Origin: Watersipora subatra
Taxonomy: Eukaryota; Bryozoa; Gymnolaemata; Cheilostomatida; Watersiporidae
Length of the DNA: 64,000 nt
Direction: 5' to 3'
Assembly: GCF_963576615.1 (NCBI RefSeq)
Contig: NW_027045327.1
Coordinates: 62,001 to 126,000, forward strand
In this document: one piece after another, positions 31,254-42,800 of the stretch
How positions within the stretch are numbered: the stretch's first letter is position 1
How the letters are laid out: every line of letters begins with the position of its first letter
The notes under the pieces: model-generated
Told to the model about the DNA's origin: nothing
Seen by the model: the letters and a program-made list of their open reading frames with translations, nothing else
Database searches by the model: none
Program-made: the position numbers and the translations under genes

Positions 31254-31799
31254 TTAGAATTTTTTTCCGTACCCATCTTGTCCATTTTAATTGTATATGT
31301 CTAGTGGGAGTCCTACCGCACAATGCTGTTGTCAGAATAGTCACTTTTAAAATCACTGTCACCTTTTTCAAGTTGGTAACCAAAACAACCTCTTTCTTCA
31401 CATTCGTTATTTTAATACAAATATCTATACTGGTGGCACTGGGTTGAGTTAAAAATCTGAAACTTGCTCAGTTTAAACTTCTGCTAACCAAAAGCATGGC
31501 TCAACCAGCGACCTTCACAAACATATTAGAGATGTTTGGGAGCGTTGCTGATTACTCCGCGAAGAATGACAGCCGTTTTAGGTTTTTAGAGCTATATTTC
31601 TTGTAGTGAAAATAGACCGAGATTGTCTTTAATAATCACTGTCAGTCACAGACATGGAAACTGATTTGCTGTCAATGTTGTGGCATTTCATTGCTCTAAT
31701 TATTTGGCAGTCTATAAATGCTTGGCCAGATGCTTCAAACCAAAACTAGTGAAGTTTCAGTTGACCGTGGTGATTTATGAACAAATAATAAGTTAGTAA
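31254..31799 (+). other. Spacer with a 36-codon ORF
   Basis: ATG at 31496 in good context (AAAGCATGGCT) opens 36 codons, MAQPATFTNILEMFGSVADY then SAKNDSRFRFLELYFL, closed by TAG at 31604. No donor interrupts it in a sensible place. It could be a short first exon, a decayed gene start or chance. Confidence 0.25.
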
Positions 31800-32534
31800 A
31801 GGTACGGCTACACGTAACAAAATTTCCGTTGGTTCTAACCAAAATCACAAAGTGATTGAAACACATAGAATTATTCTGCGCTGCTAGAATCGTGCTAGCG
31901 AGCATGATCTCAGCAGCTTTTGCAATTAGTATAGTCCAAGAGACGTATAATGACACACAATAAAAGTATAAGTGCAAATCAACATAGTACACACGATGCA
32001 ACTGCCTAGATTGCGTTATTGAATGTATTTATTGTTTGAACGCTATAGCTACAATTTGTTTATTTTTTAATTCTATTTCCTTTTTAGCAGCAAAAGTTTT
32101 GAGGTAGAGAATGTTGACATCTCTAGCGCAAACAAGTCAGTTGCATCGTATTTACTATGGTAACTTTCTGTAATATTTTTCTTGTGTGTCGCATTATGTT
32201 TTCGGACTGCATATATCTTTAAATTTGCTAGAGTCGTGGTCACTAACCAACAATAGCGCGACTTAAACAGTGACATTGTGTGTTTTACGTTGAAATGCTT
32301 CCGTTTTTTTATTGTGTGTCGCGATACATGTCTTGGACTATACTAATTGCTAAAGCTGCTAGAATCATGCTCGCTAATAATTTGTTTAATCTGTTAAAAG
32401 CGTTTCGTCGATGAACTCGGTGGGCATGCACAGTTCAAATAATTCTGTGAATTTCGACCGATTAATTCTGTGTTTTTCGTGATTTCGGCCAGAACTCGGA
32501 ACCAACGAAAAATTTGTTACATGCAGCCGTACCT
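31800..32534. mobile_element. AGGTACGG-terminus TIR element with 7-bp target repeat
   Basis: AGGTACGGCTACACGTAACA at the left and its inverse AGGTACGGCTGCATGTAACA at the right are flanked by TTAGTAA on both sides (31793-31799, 32535-32541). Inner arms also pair (GCAATTAGTATAGTCCAAGA, then ACACACAATAAAA), making TIRs of 190 bp or more around a roughly 310-bp centre. 735 bp, non-coding. A 7-bp duplication is unusual; an 8-bp hAT-type duplication with one change is possible. A related left end is at 24570. Confidence 0.8.
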
Positions 32535-32551
32535 TTAGTAATCCTACTTAC

Positions 32552-32644
32552 GCAATCCTCGTCACCTACATTGATAAATGGTCGTCTCGTCTGTAACTTT
32601 TTAAATATCCCTGTCGTCGGATCGCCAGAATCGTCACAAACCAT
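32552..32644 (-). CDS. Candidate first coding exon, minus strand, unknown protein
   Basis: ATG at 32644 in CCTCCAATGG context opens 31 codons, MVCDDSGDPTTGIFKKLQTR then RPFINVGDEDC, ending at a strong donor TTGC/GTAAGTAGG in phase 0. Ten bases into the putative intron the TTAGTAA target repeat and the TIR element begin, so the element sits just downstream of the splice donor. TATAAAAC at 32664-32670 is only about 20 bases upstream of the ATG, too close for a standard TATA-directed start. Family not recognised. Continuation would lie below 31.8 kb on the minus strand; none was found. Confidence 0.4.
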
Positions 32645-32743
32645 TGGAGGACCCCCTCTAGTGTTTTATAGACCTATTCTATTTATCCATTGTCAGTTTA
32701 TAATCTCAGAACCATTTCATTCCTTTTTTAGAGTCGCGTTCCT
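32645..32743. promoter_or_regulatory. Possible divergent promoter between two short ORFs
   Basis: Two first-exon candidates face away from each other across 99 bp. The interval holds ATTGG (inverted CCAAT, 32643-32647 edge), a TATAAAA on the minus strand and a pyrimidine tract plus TAG at 32721-32730 that could instead be a splice acceptor for the plus-strand ORF. The evidence is weak. Confidence 0.2.
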
Positions 32744-32857
32744 ATGGCTGACATAAAATCAAACCCTTATCGCTCAGTACTCGAAGAGAAAAACTGGCAG
32801 CGTAGATGTAACAAAGAGATTGCCTCTTCGAAGGCAGGTCAAATTACAGTTCGTTAA
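32744..32857 (+). CDS. Candidate exon or small ORF, plus strand
   Basis: ATG in TTCCTATGGC context, 37 codons, MADIKSNPYRSVLEEKNWQR then RCNKEIASSKAGQITVR and TAA. The charged, helix-forming composition is unlike the AT-rich noise around it. A possible donor GCAG/GTCAAAT at 32836 would give a 31-codon exon. An upstream acceptor-like TTCCTTTTTTAG ends at 32731. Basic, no signal peptide. A short axonemal or cytoskeletal protein start came to mind but I cannot support it. Confidence 0.35.
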   Translation: MADIKSNPYRSVLEEKNWQRRCNKEIASSKAGQITVR

Positions 32858-33950
32858 ATGACATTTTATCCATGTATTACTATAGGATCAACTCATAGAC
32901 GCATAGACTTCATATTCATCTATAGCCTTATTTCCTCTCCAATACTAGTTCTGGCTAGTTTTGACGCTTACAAATGGCCGGTTTATACACTCGGACTTGT
33001 TGAATTTTTGTATATTGGTCATTTGAAAAAATTTGTTTTGACAACAAATTTTCTGTTTTTGCATTTCTGCCAGATTCTTTGCTACATGCTCACATAAGTA
33101 GACACGTGATGAATAATTTCATAAAACTACCATAAAGCTGCTTCACTCTATTGATATATTTCAATAGAATTTACTCAATGTCAATAGTATGCAGGAATAA
33201 TAGGAAACTGACTGTAGTTTACTATGAATATTGATATTATAGAGAAATACAAGTCTATGACTATTAAATATACTCTTATGTTAGCGGCTTACCTCTTTGA
33301 TCTCTTGTTTGTCAAATATATAACCAATAGGTGGATGGATAAACATTATTGTCGGAGATCATACTAACCATCGCAGCGTCGAGAGTGTACAATCTTGAAG
33401 TCTTAGAGCCTAACCACAAAATACAAGTCTCTGTGGTGGTGAGAGCCACTCGTAAATTGTAAGCGAGTCTTTTCAATGACGATAGAAAAAGTTGAAGCAA
33501 TCTTTCTTAGAGTTAGCATGCATTGTCGTCTTCTCAATAATACCAGTTGTTCTCTAATTATAACCCAGATACGGCATTCCAACGTTGAGAAACAAAACTA
33601 GATGAAATAAAAATGGCATGGCTTGATGTTGCGTGTATAACGAGGTAAATAATCATGTTTTCATCAGGACTTATATAATGAATTTATGGAGCATTGCGTG
33701 ACGTCTCAGCCCATCATCATGTGAGATCCGTGGAGTTGGAGATGAGTAATAAAGCCTAGCATAACTACAAACATTAAAAACAGTTGAAAACATAGCCCTA
33801 CTATCGACAGCGAGTCATAAATACTCCATAGTTTAAAAAGAACAAAATTTGACCTAAATTTTCCTTTTGATTAACTTTCGAAATTATAAACCTACTTTCT
33901 ATTGCTTATGAAATGCCAGGTTGTTGAAAACAACATTTTTTAATAAGAAT
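32858..33950. other. AT-rich DNA, nothing firm
   Basis: A 79-codon ORF (32858-33097) is rich in Phe, Ile and Leu and has no splice or promoter context; I regard it as noise. No repeats or element ends recognised. Confidence 0.4.
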
Positions 33951-33954
33951 AAAT

Positions 33955-34105
33955 AATATCCAAACAAGCGATTCCATTGCGTATTAGCAAATGATGCCCT
34001 TTTCAGTCGATCATTCACAAACATGCAAATGCATTGCGTATCAAGAAATGTCTTTTTCAGCAAATCATTTGTAAACAAGCGAATCCATGCTGACAAAAAT
34101 GCATT
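33955..34105 (-). repeat. About 56-bp tandem repeat, 2.5 units
   Basis: AACAAGCGATTCCATTGCGT, AACATGCAAATGCATTGCGT and AACAAGCGAATCCATGC begin successive units near 33964, 34020 and 34073. The minus-strand frame is open across all units (short LFTNDLLKKTF-like repeats), but no start or splice context supports a gene. Confidence 0.7.
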
Positions 34106-34600
34106 AACAAAAAGCAAATATAATAGGTTTTGCTAAATACGTTAAAGTGTTTGAGCAGTTGTTTCACATTAGCCAACAGGAAATCAGTTGATATTCAGGG
34201 TAACTCTTCAACTGCAGTTCTCTCAGTAGTGAAGTCGGGCCATATGTGGCTGTGTGAAAGATTATATTTATTTCTGTCAGCCGGTAACTTGTCTTTTGGA
34301 ATACTGTGACACGTCAGGAAGGTGCTTGTTTGTATTCTCCCAAGCATACTCATCTCCTTAAAAACTGCCTTATCGTTTTGTCATTCTTATAATATGCAAT
34401 AAGTAATTAAAATGGATATATGTTTTTGAGAACTGCTCACGTTGAAAAGGGAACAAGTTGTATGGACTAATATAACGAATGTCATTATCCGATCTTTTGT
34501 AATAGAAGTTCTGATTGGCTGCCAAATTACATTTTAGATGCTTAAAATAGCATACTGTTTCAAATCATGTATTTAAACACCTACAGTACTGCGCATGCTG
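34106..34600. other. AT-rich DNA, nothing recognised
   Basis: No element ends, repeats or exon candidates identified. Confidence 0.4.
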
Positions 34601-34609
34601 CTAACATGA

Positions 34610-35550
34610 AGAGTGCTACTGTTGGTCACACTTATGACAGGGCATCAAAAACACCAGCACCTCAATTTGTAGCACTGTGCGCGCCAGTATAAATAGACCT
34701 TTGTTAGATTAGAACCAACCAAAGTGTCAGGATCTTTGTAAGGTCAAAGTCATCGCTCAGTTTCCTTTCAGGTCTTTGGCGCAGTGCTGTGCTTGCTAGC
34801 ATTGGTGTGTCCTGGCTGCAGCTGTCTACCCCTTTAGCTTCATTATGCATTTGATTGGAGTGTGTAGCCTGGCCTAATGGCCAATATTTTAATACTCAAC
34901 ATTTAATCCGTTTGCTTGACAGCTAAGGCTATGTTGACTTACTGAAATAGATTGTTTTAAGCCTGGTTTTCATATACGTTGCAAAGCACCGGCAACAGCA
35001 CTGCAGGCTATTAGCAATAAAATGGGAACCTACACGCCGAGGACCGCCGGTAGTTGTCGGCGGCAATGCAACAGTTTAGCACTGTTCAAATTTTGCAAAA
35101 GACTGGAGGCAAAACCTTTCCAAAATGCACTGTATGGGTGAAGGTCACCATTATAGAAACGGCATGACGAGCGAACATTTTATTTGATTACGCGGTTATG
35201 TTTAGCGATGCAGCTTATATGTGAACATATGCCGCCGAGCCTAGAGTTTTGCTGCGCAAGTTACCGCCGGAGTCTCGCAATCGATAAACCAGGAACCAGG
35301 CTTAAGTTAGTGTTTAATACTGCTAATGGATTGGTAGAAGGTGGTTAGGTATGTCAAAAAGACGTGAAACTGGTTGAACAACAAGTAGCTGAACATGAAC
35401 AATATGGCTAGTCAAGGAGACAGTGGCTGGACAAGCGGAGGGTGACTAGCCATCCAGAAAGTAACAAGACACACAGAGACATGGGGCGTGTGAGTGCTTC
35501 TCAATATCTGATAGGTTTATGTAATTTTCAACCTAGTTTAAAAGGAAAGT
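34610..35550 (+). repeat. Segmental duplication, copy 1 (with MITE)
   Basis: Matches 36840-38110 in order: ACACTTATGACA and ACACCAGCACCT, CTAGCATTGGTGTGTCCTG, GTGTAGCCTGG, CTAAGGCTATGTT, then after the MITE TTAGTGTTTA, GGAGACAGTGGCTGGACAAG and AATATCTGATAGGTT. Contains TATAAATAG at 34691. Copy 1 has a MITE at 34959-35303; copy 2 does not. Confidence 0.85.
34959..35303. mobile_element. AAGCCTGGTTCCCAT MITE, copy 3
   Basis: AAGCCTGGTTTTCATATACG at the left, GGAACCAGGCTT at the right, 345 bp, the longest copy. TTAA flanks both sides cleanly (TTTTAAGCC and GGCTTAAG). The paralogous site at 37888-37896 is unoccupied. Confidence 0.9.
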
Positions 35551-36240
35551 TTCACCTATTGAATTAAATGAAGTTTATTAAACATTAAAAATAATTCAAC
35601 TTTCTCGCTAGTGATTTGCAGTTTGTTTTAAATTTATTAACATAAAGGTTATTTTAATAGTTTAGACTTTATAATTTACATTGTGGTAGGCTCATTAAAT
35701 TATATTCCAGACATTTCGAAAGGAGTTGTTTTTTCTTATAGGTTCTGTGAAGTACTACAAACAGTTATGTAGTGTTTGTCTAAAATAAAAAGTAACAGAT
35801 GATTTTTACTACAATATTTGTATGTCTTCTTGGAGTTGTCTAATCAATGTTACCAAATATCTGCAGTAGACACATAAAAGCTAGTTATGCTTTTAATTTT
35901 CTCAACTTTTCTTTGGTGTTGAAAGGCGCCATTAATTTACGTTACTGACCCCTTTTTAATGCGGAGTTATGTAAAAATTTAACTAAAATTGACCTCCTGC
36001 TAATAATTTTAACAAATACTGTAGCAAATTTTGTACCAAAACCTTTTGAATAGTTTTTGTGCAAGTTTTATATTTTCGTATATTGCCATTGTGTTTCGCA
36101 AAATATTCGTTTTTTTGCGTAAAATCATAAAATTGCGACTGAACCTGTATTTTATGTACTCAAAGCTAAGAAATAAACACTTTAATTTTTCCAGTTGCTG
36201 GCGAGTAACTCATAACTATCCCAGCTTTCTTTAACCAAGT
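35490..36240 (+). repeat. Segmental duplication with mate at 44700-45440
   Basis: CAATATCTGATAGGTTTATG, CTTTATAATTTACATTGTGG and ACACATAAAAG anchor a collinear alignment of about 750 bp between the two places. It is AT-rich and non-coding. The mate has an extra segment around 44930-45060. Confidence 0.75.
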
Positions 36241-36424
36241 GAAATTCGTTAAAATGGGTACTCTGTAAACTTAATGACATGAAGTCTTTGTCGTGGGAAA
36301 AAAAGGAAATTCAATCATGAATAGTCATGTGAGAGCAACTCCTATTTAGCTGAATATTTTTAATAATCTTCATTACTATAATATAAGCCGTGTCTGTTCA
36401 ATGTCATGGTTGGAAGTTAAAAAA

Positions 36425-36490
36425 AGATTGACTCGCTAGGGATTTGAACCCACAACCTCTGGGTTGTTGGGTAAAATCCCTGTAGTAGTA
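36425..36490 (-). repeat. tRNA-like SINE fragment, minus strand
   Basis: On the minus strand CAACCCAGAGGTTGTGGGTT and CAAATCCC form an anticodon-stem-like hairpin and a perfect B box (GGGTTCAAATCCC). The acceptor-stem and A-box half is not recognisable, so this is a truncated tRNA-derived repeat rather than a tRNA gene. Confidence 0.5.
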
Positions 36491-36516
36491 GAAGTTAAGT
36501 CAGCAAATGACTTGCG

Positions 36517-36826
36517 AATTAGCAACCTCTTTGCTAATTAGCAATGTTTTTGCTAATTAGCAAATTATTTGCTAGTTAACGAAGAAGTTGCTAACTAGCA
36601 AAGAATTTGCTAGTTAGCCACTTCTAGTTAGCAACTTTGCTAGTAAGCAAAGAATTTGCTAGTTAGCAAACAATTTGCTAGTTAGCAAAAAGTTTGCTAG
36701 TTAGCAAAGAATTTGCTAGTTAGCAGAAAATTTGCTAGTTTGCAAAGAATTCGCTAGTTAGCAAAGAATTCGCTAGTTTGTAGAGAATTTGCTAGTTAGC
36801 AAAAAATTTGCTAGTTAGCAAAGTTG
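36517..36826. repeat. 19-bp self-complementary minisatellite
   Basis: The unit is GCTAGTTAGCAAAGAATTT (19 bp), about ten regular copies from 36630 on, preceded by a looser part in which the same words occur in inverse order. AAATTTGCTAG and CTAGTTAGCAAA are near-inverse, so neighbouring units can pair in many registers. It ends where the duplication copy 2 begins. Confidence 0.9.
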
Positions 36827-36839
36827 GAGCGATGTTGTT

Positions 36840-38110
36840 GGGACACTTATGACACATGTCAACAAAAACACCAGCACCTTAATTGTTAGCACTGTGTGCG
36901 TAATAAATATACCTTTGTTGAGGCAGACCCGGTTAAGATTTAAGCCTTTGGCTGGGTTAAAGCCCTGCAAATCAGCAGAAAATCCTGTAATTTATTTCTG
37001 AAAATTTAATAAAACCTTTATTCTATGAACATGCATAGATCAAACTGAAATTTATTTCTATTAAAAAATATTTTGGACGTAAACATTCATTTACATACTA
37101 TGTACTACTACAAAAAGCTACAAATATGTACAATTGTCCCTCTATGAAATGCTTAGCAGCATTCTTTTCGGTAGACTCCAACACTACAGCGTATAACCGT
37201 GCGAGCAACCATAACGATAAATTTTCTCTGTATATTCCAAAGTTTTAAAAGTTTATATTCTATCCATCATCTGAATTATTTTCTGTACTGATCAGAAAAA
37301 AGATCACAAACCATCGCAAGATCAACTAATTTTATTATTTTATCGCTTTGAACGTCGAGCCGTATGTTGACTTGTTTTTCAACTTCCATTTTTGCAACGA
37401 AGTTGTGATTTCTATGGCTTTTAGCACGTGGCGACGTCTCTCAGATAATCCTTTCATTTTGTAATTCATTGCTTAATATCCTGTTGATGATATTTTAAAA
37501 TTTTATTAGCGTTCATATATTGTGTTTAGTTAATGTTACTGGCGACAGCTTTATAAATGTCTACCGAAAACTACATAAAAGTTGTTTCTCCTCGCAACAG
37601 TTAAATGACATTTTGGTCGTTTCCCCAGTTAAAGGCTTAATTGGCCTTCAATAAAAATGGCCAATTAAGCAAAAAAGGCCAATACATCTTTTTTATTTGA
37701 TTCTTTGGTGCGATGCTGCGCTTACTAGCATTGGTGTGTCCTGACTGCAGCTATCTACAGCTCCTTAAGGTTTATTACGTAATATCTTTGAGTGTAGCCT
37801 GGCATAATGGCTGCTAATTAAATACTCAACGTTTAATCTTTTGTCTCCTTGGCTAAGGCTATGTTCTCTTATTGATATAGGTTGTCCAAGTTAGTGTTTA
37901 GTACCACAAATGAATTGTTAAGAAGAAGTGAAACTGGTTAAACAAGTTGCTGAACATGAACAAGATGGCTAGCCAAGGAGACAGTGGCTAGACAAGCGGA
38001 GGGTGACTAACCATCTAGAAAGTAACAAAACAGACAGATACATGGAACGCGTGAGTGCGTCACAATATCTAATAGGTTCATGCAATTTTCAACCTATTTT
38101 GCAGGAAAAT
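36840..38110 (+). repeat. Segmental duplication, copy 2 (with piggyBac-like element)
   Basis: Paralogue of 34610-35550. It has no AAGCCTGG MITE (unoccupied site TTGTCCAAGTTAGTG at 37886-37900) but carries a different insertion at 36940-37640. Confidence 0.85.
36940..37640. mobile_element. piggyBac-like MITE, second family
   Basis: TTAAGCCTTTGGCTGGG at the left and, reversed, TTAAGCCTTTAACTGGG at the right; TTAA at both edges. 701 bp, AT-rich, no transposase frame. It interrupts duplication copy 2 relative to copy 1. A small hairpin (AATTGGCC and GGCCAATT) follows at 37640-37668. Confidence 0.7.
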
Positions 38111-40875
38111 CATCAATCATTCAATATATAAAAATCGAATAGAACTCTCGATTTTTTGAACTTTCTTAAACGTATGCTCCTGTTTTTAAGTTTTAGTCCG
38201 TTGTGACAAGATTTCTAACAAATATTTGATAATAGATATAATGCAAATGTGAAATACGAGCGGACGAGGTGGTTCTCTACGGGGCTTCTAGTTGGCCACT
38301 TATCAAAGGAGAAGCCACTTGCAAAAATAGCATCGTTCGGTTTTCTTGCTGAGCCAGTTTGAATAGTTATAAAAAGGCTAAAATTAAAGACGAAAGGAAA
38401 TCAAAAGCAACGCAAACAGAGGCAAGGCCACGGGTATGTCGTATGTGTGCTGAAAGCCGGCACTTTTTACAACTCGCATAGTATTATCACAGATGGTTTT
38501 GTTCAGTGGGTAGGAACGGACTAATTTCAGTATATGAATTCACAGTAACGATAATTTTAAAATAATAATAGTTTCAATAATATAATTAAAATTTATATAT
38601 TTTACCTAGTACGAATTGATTTGAGATAGAAGAGGACTGACATAGGAGGTCAGTATCAGAACACAAGATTCTAGCGTGTTGAGGTCTGACTGTACTGTGT
38701 TCACTCAGAAGTTTTCATGGTGTCAATATAAACTTCTCAATAGGATGCTACCATTGTATGTGAGAAGTGTGTAAAACTTAGGAGAGCAGAGCGTATAGAG
38801 AAATCGTAGCGAACAGAGAGCAGCCACTGCCTAATGGTCATTCTTGTTCATTAGCTCTTGTTGCTCATGGCAGGGATCTCAGGCTAAGAATTGCTCGTGC
38901 TATTCTTGCTATCCAGTGAGAATTTCTATCAGCATAATTTATGAAATACAATAATGCTAAAACACAAAAGAGCAAGTATAACGCTAATACCAAAACAAGC
39001 AAATGTTATGTAATGTTATCAAATGCGAGCAAACCAAGGGAGGACAAGTCCAATTTTGTTCTCAAAATGAATTAAAAGATATCATAAATTGTCAGATCAC
39101 AAAGTTATTAAAATTAGTCCTGCCGCTAAACTAAAGTTTTTTGATCACATTTAGCTGACCCCCTTTTATATTCGTAACGAGTTAATCTACGCCCCTGATA
39201 GACTTAGTGCTACTTAACTTGTTTCTAGTTAGAACTGTTTATAGTAGTCCTTTATTATACTAAAGAAAAATTATAAATAAAATTATTATTTCACTGTTAC
39301 TGTGACTATTCTGCAAAGTTTGCTCTGTGGCTTTTTATTTAATCTTTTGTCTGCTGGTTTTTGTAGGCTGCCAAATTAGTTACTTGCGCTAAAATATGCA
39401 AGTAAGCCATGCTTCTTTAATGGTTTACTATGTTACTTTTTCCTTATGCGTTAGAAAAGTTGTAGTAGCTTGTATTACTGGTAAAACTCGAAGGAAACTC
39501 GTCTTATGCTCGGGTAGTTACTCCTTTTTCAGCGACTCAAATATCAATTTCTATTCAAGATGGAACACTTATCTCAACTCAGTTCACCCATATGTTTCTT
39601 TCGTATCACCATCCATTGCTTGAGATTATTGCTTGCCTCAGATGTTTTTGCAATCAACCACCCTGTGTTGTCAAAGCAATCTATTTTAATTTTAAAATAA
39701 ATAATTTAATGTGTACATTTCTAGAACCTACATTTTCTGAGTTGCCTTTTTTATAACTTTAGATTTAGAATTTATTATGAAGAGTTTGGTGTCGTTTGTC
39801 TGAAACAAAGTGAGAAATGATTTCTTTACAAAAATATTAAAAATATTAAGTCTTCTCGGAGTTGTGTTTCCATTTAGCAAAGGATAGTTACAAAAACCTG
39901 TATCAATGTCTGCAGCATCAGACACGTTTAAATGTTGTCAAGCTTTTTGCAACTTTTGAGAGTTTTTGAATATCACTTTAAAGGTTTAAGATTTAATCTT
40001 TCATTAAAGAATGGTTTATGCATGTAATTTATACACATTAACCCGTTTCTGCTGTACATGTATTTATTTGTAGGTAACTGAGTGAATGCATGGCATTGCA
40101 CGGGTAATAGAACAATTACCTAACAAATTTTAGTAACTTACCTAGAGAACTATATCTTTACTAAAATCTTCACTAAAACAATACCTGCATTATGGGCCGC
40201 CTTAACAAACATTACGTGTAATGGTTAACATAGCTAGTTATTAACTCCAAGCAAGCTCTTTAAGCGTCAGTATCTTAACCAATGTAATGACTATTTGCCC
40301 AATGACTCCATTGTATTCCGTGTTGCTTAATGACTAAGTTTGCCATCTGGAGGTCCCGAGATGAAATATTGCGCCATGTGAATTTTTAATTGCTAGATTT
40401 TACCCGCTACACTTGAAGACTGGGTTTACCAAAAAGACTAGCATTTTATATAGATAGATAAGTAAAACTCTTTCTGATTAGTCTGATGCCAGCATGCAAC
40501 TCTCAGCAAAATATGTATTATTATCGTTTTGTTTATTACTAATATATGTTATGTTGACATCGTTGGTCGCTATAAAAAAGCTGGGTTCTACGTAAAAAAA
40601 CATGTTGAATAAAGTTGTTTTTAAGAGCAAGGCGGAAGCCAAAAGGTGTTTAGGAGCAAGGGCAGTAACTTTAAATTTGGTTACAACATAAAAAAATTTG
40701 ATAAATAAATTTAGAAAAAAAAAAACAAATAAAATAAAGTTGTTTTGCAATATTTGTAATAATGGTTATTTTGTAATTTTACTCGAGGACATGAAGATTT
40801 TGTTGTAGGAAATCAATGTAGCCAACTCTATCATGAATGATATTTTGAGAATAAATACCTTATTATACTGAATCT
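38111..40875. other. AT-rich DNA, few clues
   Basis: Near 38625-38700 the reversed sequence CAGTCAGACCTCAACACG and TCAAATCAATTCGTAC resembles a mariner-like end, without a clear partner. Several 65-90 codon ORFs (39396, 39728, 40478) are Phe, Ile and Lys rich with no gene context. No repeat arrays. Confidence 0.35.
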
Positions 40876-40904
40876 TCACTTTAATCAAAACTGTGGTTAG
40901 ATAG

Positions 40905-40995
40905 TTGAAAAATAATTTCATTGTTTGGGATTCAAACTCATGACATCTGGGTTCGTAAGCCGCCATGCTATCATATGTGCTAATCATTGGTTTTG
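40905..40995 (-). repeat. tRNA-derived SINE head, minus strand
   Basis: On the minus strand TGATAGCATGGCGG lies at the A-box position, ACGAACCCAGATGTCATG over the anticodon-to-variable region and AGTTTGAATCCC as the B box. Spacing fits a tRNA-derived Pol III promoter. Confidence 0.55.
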
Positions 40996-40999
40996 CTCT

Positions 41000-42460
41000 T
41001 TGCTTGAACCACTACGCAGATAATTATTACAATATATATATTAATTATATCAATATAAAATTACATGTATTATTATAAACACCAATTATATTATTTGTAA
41101 TAGAAAGTATTTAGCAAGTGTTAAAAGCAGGTTCTAGCGAGTAATTACGTTACTACTGGGAAGTCAATAGATGACAATACCACAGACATTTATGTATGCA
41201 TCGGTAGCATCGATTTATGATGTCACCTGAGAAATCCATTAACTATTTTAACCTAACGGCTTTCATCATGACATCCTGGTATATCTTTGCTTGATCCAGT
41301 TTTTGTACCTGTTAGAGATGTCAAGTGATGTGTAGCACCCGTTAGCTCTTAAGTTCACATAACAGGCTCTAAATACATCTGGGTCTGCCTTTCGCATTAA
41401 TATTCCTTTTTTTACTGATTCTTGCGCGTTGTTATATTTTGTCAATCTTTCAAGAGTAAAAAACTCTGAAATAATCAATTTTATGCACTATTTTCTTACA
41501 TAATCTATGTAGTGCGTGTATTTATCTGTGCATTTCCACACTCTTGACCGATTTTATCCAAACTTTATATTTGTGGTCTGTGCCTTCTATCGGGTCCGAA
41601 GATTTATATTTGGTTTTTAAACTTAGCCTGGTTTCTGAAAACCAGCTTCTTAAACACCCATGTGATTAGAAATTCAAGAATGTGTATTTATATGAATTAA
41701 GGACAATTGATCCCAAGGGAGGCATTCATGGATTGTTGTCCTGAAAGTAGTATATCTGTTTGTTTTTTTTAAATCTAGTTGCGCGCTGCAGTTTGTCATA
41801 TTAAAAATGAAAACTATTCTAGACAACGCCGGCCTAATGTTAGTATTAAATAACTGATTTTTTAAAATACTAAATAATTCATTCGGTATAAACAACTGGC
41901 CATCGCAAGCTCAATTATCCAATGGCTTGATGTTTTTTATACATTGGCAAATATTGATTGATTGCTGAGATAGACCCAGGATAATAATAGACTTCTAATC
42001 TGTCCCATAGACACACAGTGTGAGGAGATCGCACGCGAGGATGCTATGAAGGCTTTGAAAAAGTCTTGGCTCATGATTTTGATGCTAAAATATGTTGGAA
42101 TGCTGCCGCATGCTGAGATAGACAGAACCTATCTACTGGTGAGACTTCAACATAACTATTTAGTACCCAAGATAAATTACTCATCGTTGCGCTATTACTC
42201 TTTGAATGGATTCGGAGTTGTCCGCTGCTGACAAATTTTCAACGTACTGCGTCAATGACTCAGAGTTGTAGTACACAGAGATTTTTCCAAGAGTTGCGAA
42301 GTGTCTTTTAAAAAGAACTTGTCAAGGCAGACTCACTTCGGGTTCAAGGTCACTTTTCAATTTATGCGTAGTCAACTAGTTGCGCTAAGGAGTAGTTGTG
42401 TTTACCATCCTTGTACGAGCAGCCCATCCTTAGCCTGTAAACGCTAGTATAAAGGTAAAA
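41000..42460. other. AT-rich DNA, nothing firm
   Basis: Short ORFs only. No element ends or arrays recognised. Confidence 0.35.
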
Positions 42461-42469
42461 ATCCAAGTA

Positions 42470-42800
42470 GAAACAGTAATGATTAGCAGTACAGTGTCTT
42501 CGTAGCTGAAATTTGTGTTGCGTGATGAAATTCTTTTACCTCTTCTGGGGAGAGCTTAGCCGAGTATTATCGACTTTTATCCATCAGCAGCGAACAGTTT
42601 GATCATGTTGAATTGTATGCTTACAGCAAATACTTTCACACAAATTTACCAAAGCAAAACGATGTCAGACGCTTTTGGATTTTATGTTTTTATGATTTGG
42701 AGGGGAAGCAACTCTGACTTAATTCAAAGCATGGAAACACATCATACGCATGGGATGGCTGTGGTGAATTTTAGTGATTTCAATTCGTTTCCATATTCAC
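42470..42800 (+). repeat. Duplicated segment with mate at 55865-56100
   Basis: Shared anchors are AGTATTATCGA, TCAGCAG, TTTTGG near the centre, and GGAAGCAACTCT, then ATTCAAA and GAAACACA. The mate is more compact. Together with the pairs 47.3/57.1 and 48.5/58.3 kb it indicates an ancient duplication of a region of more than 6 kb in the same orientation. Confidence 0.65.

Noticed and set aside
38270..38700. Mariner-like element with an end CAGTCAGACCTCAACACG
   Set aside because: Only one end is convincing; no inverse partner or TA pair could be fixed.
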